Assembly: GCA_033577755.1 (NCBI GenBank)
Contig: JAVQXV010000086.1
Coordinates: 1-12,263, forward strand
Length of the DNA: 12,263 nt
Origin: JANWXR01 sp033577755
GTDB lineage: Bacteria; Chloroflexota; Anaerolineae; Anaerolineales; UBA6663
Direction: 5' to 3'
Position 1 is the stretch's first letter. Every line of letters starts with the position of its first letter. Made by a program: the position numbers and the translations under genes. Positions 6,136 through 11,401 of this stretch are shown piece after piece. Under the pieces are notes generated by a model that was given only the letters and a program-made list of their open reading frames with translations, had not been told where the DNA came from and did not search any database.

Positions 6136-6634
6136 ATGGCTGCCGAGCCGGTGGTCATCGCCGATGCCGGGCCGCTGATTGCGCTGGCCGAAATCGGTCA
6201 GTTGCCGCTTCTGCCTGCGCTTTTTGGGCGCCTTCTCATTCCGCCCGCAGTGCAGGCTGAGATTTTGCGTGAACCAACGGCTTCGGCTTTGGTGGAGGCT
6301 GTGGAGGCCGGCTGGGTGGTCGTACAAGCGCCACGGGATACGAGCGCGGTGCACTTCCTGCGAAACGATCTTGATGCGGGCGAGAGGCGAAGCCATTGAG
6401 CTTGCGCGGGAAGTGTCTCCGCAGTGGATCATCCTTGACGACCTAGCTGCCCGGCACATCGCCGAGGCGGCGGGTCTGCCGGTGATGGGCACGTTGGGGG
6501 TTCTGCTCAAAGCGAAAGAGGCGAGGCATTTGAACCGGCTGCGGCCGGTGCTGGATCGACTGCGCCAGACGGATTTTCGTATCAGTGATCTTCTCTATCA
6601 GCAGGTGCTGCGCAGCGCAGGCGAGGCGGAATGA
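6136..6634 (+). pseudogene. DUF3368 (PIN-like) probable toxin, frameshifted
   Basis: The first part reads VVIADAGPLIALAEIGQLPLL...LLIPPAVQAEIL...FLRNDLDAGE, and the rest, in the next frame, EAIELAREVSPQWIILDDLAARHIAEAAGLPVMGTLGVLLKAK to the TGA at 6634. Together they form a full DUF3368 protein of about 165 residues, with the PIN-like acidic residues in ADAGPLIAL, LDAGEGEAI and LDDLAAR. A single extra base near 6385 (GAG-A-GGC) separates the two frames; as written the first frame ends at 6397-6399. PIN-like toxins are ribonucleases. The ATG at 6136 is preferred; a TTG at 6127 overlapping the UPF0175 stop is possible. An assembly error or programmed frameshifting cannot be excluded, but inactivation is simplest. 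Confidence 0.85.
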
Positions 6635-6640
6635 CCCTCT

Positions 6641-6731
6641 GTTGGAAAGACTGAATTGCCAAATAGCTGACAGCGCTGAAGGAGCCGAGACTTGTGCTGA
6701 GCGGCACTCGCAGAATACTGGGTACTGAAGC
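6641..6731 (-). pseudogene. RHS fragment (remnant b) with a degenerate palindromic element
   Basis: On the minus strand it reads SILRVPLSTSLGSFSAVS, matching ILRMPLRTNLGSLSAVTN of the 7513-8547 remnant. The palindromic element (about 6690-6731) is present but eroded (GGCACTCGCAGAATACT). The sequence is closer to the copy at 7505-7600 (shared GGAGCCGAGA) than to remnant a. It starts 6 bases after the DUF3368 stop codon. Confidence 0.7.
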
Positions 6732-6735
6732 CAGC

Positions 6736-6801
6736 GATGGTGGCTGGCAATCGGCCGCAGGCCGAGGTCTCCTGGATGCCCGGTGGTAGCGCGCCACCAT
6801 C
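6736..6801. repeat. Inverted-repeat region upstream of the DUF4160 gene
   Basis: GATGGTGGC (6736-6744) pairs perfectly with GCCACCATC (6793-6801). Inside lie the palindrome TCGGCCGCAGGCCGA (6751-6765) and a GGTGG (6782-6786) that could pair with the same CCACC (6794-6798), so two alternative hairpins are possible. It could be an operator or leader for the DUF4160/DUF2442 pair, or just another palindromic repeat. Confidence 0.6.
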
Positions 6802-6841
6802 CCTTGCTGTACAATCCAGATTGCGGTTCAGGAACGCCCTC

Positions 6842-7075
6842 ATGCCTACCGTCCTGCGCGTTGGACGTTATCGGTTTGCCTTTTTCAGCAACGAAGGCCA
6901 GGAACCGCCCCATGTGCATATCAAAGCGGAAGGCGACCAGGCCAAGTTCTGGCTCGATCCGATTGAGTTGGCGGCCAACTATGGCTTCAGAGCGCATGAG
7001 CTGACTGAGATTGAACGCATCATTCGCCAGTACCAAAGTGAGTTGGTGGAGGCTTGGAATGAGCACTTTAGTTGA
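6842..7075 (+). CDS. DUF4160 family protein
   Basis: The protein has 77 residues starting MPTVLRVGRYRFAFFSNEG, the usual DUF4160 start, followed by EPPHVHIKAEGDQAKFWL and a helical C-terminus (ELTEIERIIRQYQSELVEAW). I preferred this ATG over one 105 bases upstream because the longer version adds translated repeat sequence with no family character; CAGGA lies a suitable distance before it. DUF4160 genes commonly lie directly before DUF2442 genes, as here, with a 17-base overlap, so the two are co-translated. The pair resembles a toxin-antitoxin module in size and order, but I know of no firm biochemical role. The PHVHI motif with paired His is the most conserved part and may be functional. Confidence 0.88.
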   Translation: MPTVLRVGRYRFAFFSNEGQEPPHVHIKAEGDQAKFWLDPIELAANYGFRAHELTEIERIIRQYQSELVEAWNEHFS

Positions 7076-7355
7076 GCAAGCCAAGAGCAAGCGTAAATTC
7101 CGCCGGGCGTATGTGCCCACGACTGCCTTGGCGAAGGCGGTGAAGTTCACCGACGACATGTTGCAGGTATTTCTCACGGATGGGCGTATCGTGAGCGTGC
7201 CGCTCATCTGGTTTCCGCTGTTGCACGAGGCGACGCCCGAACAGCGAGAGCGTTACGAAATCGGCGGCGGCGGCGTGAGTCTGCACTGGCCTGAGATAGA
7301 TGAAGATCTGTCTGTTGCAAGCTTGCTGGCCGGCGCGGATTGGAGGTCAGCGTAG
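7059..7355 (+). CDS. DUF2442 family protein
   Basis: The protein has 98 residues from MSTLVEQAKSKRKF. It carries the family's AVKFTDDMLQVFLTDGRIVSVPL, WFPLLHEATPEQRERYEI and the near-invariant HWPEIDEDLSVASLL close to the C-terminus. GGTGGAGG shortly upstream, inside the DUF4160 gene, supports the ATG at 7059 over a longer frame that starts within DUF4160. DUF2442 proteins are small, often paired with DUF4160, and have been proposed to be DNA-binding regulators or antitoxins; which partner would be toxic is not established. The basic N-terminal extension (KSKRKFRR) could contact nucleic acid. An RHS fragment begins about 10 bases after the stop codon. Confidence 0.9.
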   Translation: MSTLVEQAKSKRKFRRAYVPTTALAKAVKFTDDMLQVFLTDGRIVSVPLIWFPLLHEATPEQRERYEIGGGGVSLHWPEIDEDLSVASLLAGADWRSA

Positions 7356-7365
7356 CGCATAGGGT

Positions 7366-7405
7366 GATCGTTGAACTGCTGAGGTTGATGAAGGCGCTGA
7401 CAGTG
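7366..7405 (-). pseudogene. Short RHS fragment (remnant c0)
   Basis: This 40-base stretch matches 10613-10652 of the orphan RHS gene at about 31 of 40 positions. On the minus strand it reads TVSAFINLSSSTI, the counterpart of SISVVTDLSGSAI. Confidence 0.65.
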
Positions 7406-7427
7406 TATTGGGGTGGCGGGGTTTCTG

Positions 7428-7504
7428 TCAACGGATGCAAAACGGATGAGCAGATGGGAACGGATGAATCCGCTTCTATCCGCTGATCCGTTACCTATCT
7501 GTTG
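7428..7504. repeat. GGATG-type hairpin repeat, copy 2
   Basis: It has the same structure as 5541-5618: ACGGATG units in the left arm (7431-7466) and ATCCG-type units in the right arm (7469-7504). It joins an RHS fragment at the same point (GTTGGCAACCGGC), so the hairpin-RHS junction was duplicated as a unit. Confidence 0.85.
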
Positions 7505-7560
7505 GCAACCGGCTACATCGCTGAGCCGCTGCGGTTGGTGACGGCGCTGAGGGAGCCGAG

Positions 7561-7599
7561 ATTTGTCCTGAGCGGCATTCGCAGAATGCCAGCCGAAGG
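7561..7599. repeat. 39-base palindromic element, copy c
   Basis: Exactly 39 bases, encoding PSAGILRMPLRTN on the minus strand, inserted between DH and LGS of the RHS motif. It contains GGCATTCGCAGAATGCC. Confidence 0.9.
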
Positions 7600-7698
7600 G
7601 TGGTCGCTGTGCAGGAAGTAGAGCGTGCCGGTGTTATGGCCGGGCGGCAGGACGCGCAGGGCGATGGGCCTGCCATTGGCGTGGTAGTACAGGCGCCA

Positions 7699-7737
7699 GA
7701 GCCTGCCCTGAGCGGCATTCGCAGAATGCCAGCGAAG
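7699..7737. repeat. 39-base palindromic element, copy d, at a second site and frame
   Basis: Exactly 39 net bases, encoding LRWHSANAAQGRL in a reading frame shifted relative to the other copies. The uninterrupted gene reads NVT-YRLYYYANG here; this copy reads NHT-(13 residues)-WRLYYHANG. Confidence 0.9.
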
Positions 7738-8448
7738 GGTGTGGTTGGCGGGCGGGGCGGAGGGGGCAGCCTGGGCGACGGGGCGTGCCAGGCCGCGGGC
7801 CTTGGGGTGCCCGCCGCCACCCAGCACAGTAACGCTGAAGTTATCGAAGCGGTGCTCCCCCGCGCTGACCGAGTTGTACGACCACACGCCCACCGCCCCG
7901 CTCGTGAACGCCCCATCCGTCGCACTGAGGCGCGTCACCCCGTTCACGTCCACGCTCAAGGTCGAGCCGTTCGCGCGCAGGGTCAGCGTGTACCACGCCC
8001 CCGCCGTGTAGCCCGGAATCGTGTACGTCCCCAGCACGGCCCAGTCGCTCACGCGAAAGAGAGTGACCGCGCCGTTGCCCAGCAGGTCCACATTGTAGCC
8101 CTGCGTGGGCACGCCCCCGTTGGCGTTCCAGCGCACCCCCAGCGTGGTCGTCCCATTGCTGCCGGTGTTCTGCACCTGCGCCGAGACGGCCACGTTCGTG
8201 TACGGCCCGCCGTTCCACGAAGCCACGATGTCGCCGCCCGTGCTGGCGTTGCGCAGGGTCTGCGAGACAATCGCCCAATCCCCGCTGCGCTCCGTCCAGT
8301 TCGGGCCGAGGGTGGTCGAGTCGGCGCGGTTGAAGTCGTCGCCGGAGGGGCAGCCGGGCGCGGTGGGGGTGGGGGTGAGCGTGGCGGTGGGGGTGGGCGT
8401 GCGGATCGCTGAATCACTGCGGTCAGTGACGGCGCTGATGCTGCCCAG

Positions 8449-8487
8449 ACTTGTCCTGAGCGGCATTCGCAGAGTGCGAGCCGAAGG
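8449..8487. repeat. 39-base palindromic element, copy e
   Basis: Exactly 39 bases, encoding PSARTLRMPLRTS between DH and LGS. The palindrome is slightly eroded (AGAGTGCG in place of AGAATGCC). Confidence 0.88.
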
Positions 8488-8580
8488 GTGATCGCTGTGC
8501 AGGTAGTAGAGCGTGCCGGTGGGGTTGCCGGGCGAGACGGCCAACATCAGCTGTGGCGGAAAAGCTGGGGTGAGTGCTGA

Positions 8581-9591
8581 TCAAGGCTTCAGCAGGGGGG
8601 CTATCTCGATAATGACCAGCCGCGACTGACGTTTCTCGGCATACTCGGTGCCATCCACGGCAACCAATCGTTGTCCGTCCGGCGACCAGGCCGCCCAGCC
8701 ATAATCCCCTGGCACGATCAGCCGCCGGTCGCCGCTGGCAACTTCAATTAACCATAGCCCTCTCTGCTTGATGAGGTTGCCAAAGGTGGCGGAGAAGGCT
8801 AGCCATCGGCCGTCCGGAGACCATGCCGGTCTGTCAGGGTATCGAAAGCCTTTCACGAGCGGACGGACGTCGCTTCCATCCGGCTGCATCAGGTAGAGGT
8901 TGTAGACCGCATCCAGCCGGTCAACGCCTTCCAGCCCCTGCTCGGGCGCCCCAAAGAATGCAATCTGTTGCCCATCCGGTGACCAGGAGGCCCCATAGGC
9001 TTGAGGAAAGCCGACATCAAGCGGCTCCCAGCGATCCGGCTCGATCCAATACAGTTGTTCGTAGAGCGTTCGACCACTGCCGTCGCTGGTGATGCCGCGC
9101 GTCATCTCCGGGTTCCAGGAATAGCCTCCGGTGCCAACCAGTGGCGCGGGAAGTGGATAACTCAGCAGTGGCGCTACTTGCTCCGTGTTCAGGTCATAGG
9201 CCATCATGTAGAGCACGTCACGGAATTCCCCCGTTGGGCCACAGCGCAGAATATAACCGAGCCGGCCATCAGGCAGACGGGCTGGCGCTTCAAAACCATT
9301 GCGGTCACACCCTGACCGATCCGGCAGGGGGAGCATTCTTCTCTCACTCCCGTCCGGCTTCAGGTAATACAATCGACTACAGAAAGCCCCTCGGCAGTCA
9401 CTTGTCTGGTATTCCACCACCAGGCCGTCGAGCAGCCATTCTGGAACCGTATAAATGCCCGCCGGCCCCGGCACGGGGGTAATCTGAACGGCCATGTTAC
9501 GACGCGCAAGGTACACACTGCCGATGACTGCTATCGCACAAACGGGCATGGCCAGCAGGAGCCAGCGCCAGGAGAGTCGCTGCCTCATCAT
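8581..9591 (-). CDS. Membrane-anchored TolB-like (PD40/WD40-type) beta-propeller protein
   Basis: The protein has 336 residues. A basic start and hydrophobic helix (about residues 8-29, LLLAMPVCAIAVIGSVYL) form an uncleaved anchor or signal peptide. The rest is a propeller with three clear PD40 repeats: ASWSPDGQQIAFFG, PAWSPDGRWLAFSA and AAWSPDGQRLVAV, plus weaker blades before them. Such domains mediate protein or glycan contacts outside the membrane. Its ATG follows the RHS stop by 6 bases, and that stop (TAG) is part of its TAGGAG ribosome-binding site, so the two are translationally coupled. That position is where an immunity gene lies in polymorphic-toxin loci, so immunity or partner function is possible but is inference; I know of no TolB-like immunity family. 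A second ATG codon directly follows the first. Confidence 0.8.
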   Translation of the reverse strand: MMRQRLSWRWLLLAMPVCAIAVIGSVYLARRNMAVQITPVPGPAGIYTVPEWLLDGLVVEYQTSDCRGAFCSRLYYLKPDGSERRMLPLPDRSGCDRNGFEAPARLPDGRLGYILRCGPTGEFRDVLYMMAYDLNTEQVAPLLSYPLPAPLVGTGGYSWNPEMTRGITSDGSGRTLYEQLYWIEPDRWEPLDVGFPQAYGASWSPDGQQIAFFGAPEQGLEGVDRLDAVYNLYLMQPDGSDVRPLVKGFRYPDRPAWSPDGRWLAFSATFGNLIKQRGLWLIEVASGDRRLIVPGDYGWAAWSPDGQRLVAVDGTEYAEKRQSRLVIIEIAPLLKP

Positions 9592-9597
9592 CGGCTC

Positions 9598-10830
9598 CTA
9601 CGGATTGACCAGGTCAACCACTAATTCAAACCCCCTGGCAAACAAGTAGGTTGGCCCGCGGCCAAAGGGCGTTTGACTGCTGGGAGTGGTGAACCACTCC
9701 CCGGCCGCAAAGCCAACCAGGCCACCTCCCAGTCCGCCGCCCACCGCACAAGCCACCTTCGCCTGCCCAGGGCACACCGCTGCGCCGCCGGCCGCTCCTG
9801 CAATGCCGAAAAGCCCGGCGCCGGCCAATCCGCCACCATAGGGTGTGCTGGTCATAGACCGGTAAATGTTGCCAAAGAAGACAAAGGTGTCAATGAGTTG
9901 GCCTTCTTCGCCGCCGGGGCGCCCGCCGAGAACCAGGTCGGCAAGCGCGACTCCGTAGTCCACCCCCGCCTGCTCGGCCTTGCCCCAATAGGGCTTGAGT
10001 TCAGTGACGGCATTAGAGCCGAGCAATTTGAGTTTATCAAAGAAATCAGCCCACAACGGTGCCGCGCCGCCACTGGTACTGACCGGGGTGCCACCGCTGC
10101 GCAACACCCATCCATTCTGGATGGCTTGCAGCACGCCTGCATCCGCCCAAGAAGCCCAGCTGCCGGGTGCCATATGGTGCAAGATAGGGGACCCTTCAAA
10201 GTACTTGATGATGTCTATGATGTTGTTGAACCAGCCGCTGGCGCCGGATAGGCGCATCATCGCTTCCACCCACTTGATCCGATCCGCCGCCGAGAGTTTC
10301 TCGAATTCATAGGCGTAACAGTCAAAGCGCGTAATGTTGCCCGAGGCGTCGAATTCGCAGTGCCCGCTGGGGTCGGTGTATCGTAACGGATTGTTGCGGA
10401 CATACGAGAACCGATTCAGGCTCTGCGGGTTGCCCAGCTCGGGTACGATGCTATCCGCGCTGATGAAGCGCCCGAGGAGCGGGGAGTAGTAGCGCGCGTT
10501 GTAAAAGTACAGGCCGGTCTCATCGGCCAATTGGCCGGTGTAACCGCGTCTTGTGGGTAAGGTGCCCGTGCCGGCCCGCACGCCGCCGTACGGATGATAC
10601 CACTGCCTGGAGATCGCTGAACCGCTGAGGTCGGTGACGACGCTGATGCTGCCCAAGTGGTCGGAAAGCAAGTAGTAGAGCGTGCCGGTGGGGTTGCCGG
10701 GCGGCAGGACGCGCAGGGCGATGGGGCGACCGTTGGCGTAGTAGTAGAGGCGGTAGGTGACGTTGGCGGGCGGGGGGTTGGGGCCGGTTTGGGCGACGGG
10801 GCGCGCCAGGCCGCGCGCTTTGGGGTGCAC
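9598..10830 (-). CDS. Orphan RHS C-terminal module (truncated core plus unknown tip)
   Basis: The protein has 410 residues from GTG. Residues 1-157 are the end of an RHS core: YRLYYYANGRPIALRV, LYYLLSDHLGSISVVTD, WYHPYGGVRAGTGTLP, RGYTGQ, GLYFYNARYY, LGRFISADSIVP, NPQSLNRFSYVRNNP, ending in PLRYTDPSG, the PxxxxDPxG motif that precedes the toxic tip. The tip (about 253 residues) includes GSWASWADAGVLQAIQNGW, ADFFDKLKLLG and a glycine-rich hydrophobic stretch (about 340-385) and ends ELVVDLVNP; I do not recognise it. No signal peptide or long YD-repeat body is present: upstream the frame reaches a TAA after about 25 codons, and similarity to the other RHS copy stops near HPKARG. It therefore looks like an orphan module fused to little of its original gene. 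Whether it is expressed is unknown. Confidence 0.8.
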   Translation of the reverse strand: MHPKARGLARPVAQTGPNPPPANVTYRLYYYANGRPIALRVLPPGNPTGTLYYLLSDHLGSISVVTDLSGSAISRQWYHPYGGVRAGTGTLPTRRGYTGQLADETGLYFYNARYYSPLLGRFISADSIVPELGNPQSLNRFSYVRNNPLRYTDPSGHCEFDASGNITRFDCYAYEFEKLSAADRIKWVEAMMRLSGASGWFNNIIDIIKYFEGSPILHHMAPGSWASWADAGVLQAIQNGWVLRSGGTPVSTSGGAAPLWADFFDKLKLLGSNAVTELKPYWGKAEQAGVDYGVALADLVLGGRPGGEEGQLIDTFVFFGNIYRSMTSTPYGGGLAGAGLFGIAGAAGGAAVCPGQAKVACAVGGGLGGGLVGFAAGEWFTTPSSQTPFGRGPTYLFARGFELVVDLVNP

Positions 10831-10876
10831 GCCGCCGCGTGGTGGGCAAGCTACCGATAGCCGCGAGACTCGGCTA

Positions 10877-10979
10877 TAGGACTTACACAGTTAGCGGTGC
10901 TTGTCGCCATATCTGGCGGAAATCTGATAGGTATGACCGCCATACATGCGGCAGAATGGGTTCAACTGCGTAACTCCTA
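10877..10979. mobile_element. MITE-like element between the two RHS modules
   Basis: The ends TAGGACTTACACAGTT (10877-10892) and the reverse complement of 10964-10979 share TAGGANTTACNCAGTT (14 of 16). Inside are hairpins CGCCA-TATC-TGGCG (10905-10918) and CCGC...GCGG (10937-10951). At 103 bases it is too short to code for a transposase. It starts about 40 bases from the point where RHS homology of the orphan module ends. The rest of 10831-11040 shows no gene. Confidence 0.55.
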
Positions 10980-11040
10980 TCAGCTAATTTTCCCCTAAAC
11001 TCTCATTTCGGATTAGGCAAAGCACCCGGCTCAAGTCTGT

Positions 11041-11394
11041 TTAGGGTATTGGGCCATTTATCGAGTGGTGCGAAATCCATATTGCAGCGATTGTCAGGAG
11101 TCCTAAACCACTTAATAAAGAGATCAAGATGCGCAACCAAACGTCAACTTCTAGATACCACAGTATTACTTCAGCTGTTGCAACACCCCAAGCGAAAAAC
11201 TGAAGTTTAGCCATATCGGCGACAACCGATCTTTTAGGTGCACCTTTGGCTCTTGGCGCACCACACATGATCCATAGAATTAGCGGCAAACGGATACGGT
11301 AAGACCTATCTTGATCACTATTTGACAATAGCTGCAAAGCATATGCGACGAGCCATAGGAAAACGCTTATAGCTAGGATGCCGTCGTACTGCAT
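11041..11394 (-). CDS. Small membrane protein, candidate immunity partner of the upstream RHS tip
   Basis: The protein has 117 residues from MQYDGILAISVFLW. AGAGGAGAA directly before this ATG, starting within the RHS stop codon region, supports it over a frame 144 bases longer that overlaps the RHS gene. It has a first membrane helix at about 4-24, a hydrophobic patch near 33-45, a basic loop (PRAKGAPKRS), and two close helices at about 62-80 and 83-105. I recognise no family. The 7-base gap to the RHS stop and the coupled ribosome-binding site are typical of an immunity gene behind an RHS toxin, and a membrane location would fit a tip that acts at the membrane. The region is visibly richer in A+T than the RHS core. 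The function is inference. Confidence 0.75.
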   Translation of the reverse strand: MQYDGILAISVFLWLVAYALQLLSNSDQDRSYRIRLPLILWIMCGAPRAKGAPKRSVVADMAKLQFFAWGVATAEVILWYLEVDVWLRILISLLSGLGLLTIAAIWISHHSINGPIP

Positions 11395-11401
11395 TTCTCC
11401 T

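Larger units (their letters stand above)
7513..8547 (-). pseudogene. Remnant RHS protein carrying a LamG-like domain and three palindromic insertions
   Basis: This 344-codon open frame begins inside an RHS core (GNPTGTLYYLHSDH), passes through SLGSISAVTDRS to a Thr/Pro linker (residues 50-63), then a jelly-roll domain (DDFNRADSTTLGPNWTE at 70-86 to FDNFSVTVLGG near 244), and returns to RHS sequence (HPKARGLARPVAQ, RLYYHANGRPIALRVLPPG, SLSAVTNRSG) before stopping. It lacks the signal peptide, the YD-repeat body, the RGYTGQ...DPSGH core end and any tip domain, so I call it a remnant, though the frame is open. Residues 21-33, 271-283 and 317-329 are encoded by 39-base palindromic insertions. No ribosome-binding site is seen; the frame is contiguous with the upstream propeller gene across its TGA, probably by chance. 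Confidence 0.7.

Noticed and set aside
7600..8412. Plus-strand open frame of 270 codons over the RHS/LamG remnant
   Set aside because: It is a high-GC shadow of the minus-strand frame with repetitive Arg/Gly/Val content and no family character.
8547..8583. Readthrough fusion of the TolB-like gene into the RHS remnant across the TGA at 8581-8583
   Set aside because: The frames do coincide, but the linking codons show no conserved sequence and a one-in-three chance match is enough to explain it.
10877..11018. Integron attC site
   Set aside because: GTTGAAC and GCCTAAT fit the core-site pattern only partly, and the arms between them do not form the expected paired L boxes; a MITE with TAGGANTTACNCAGTT ends explains the inverted repeats better.
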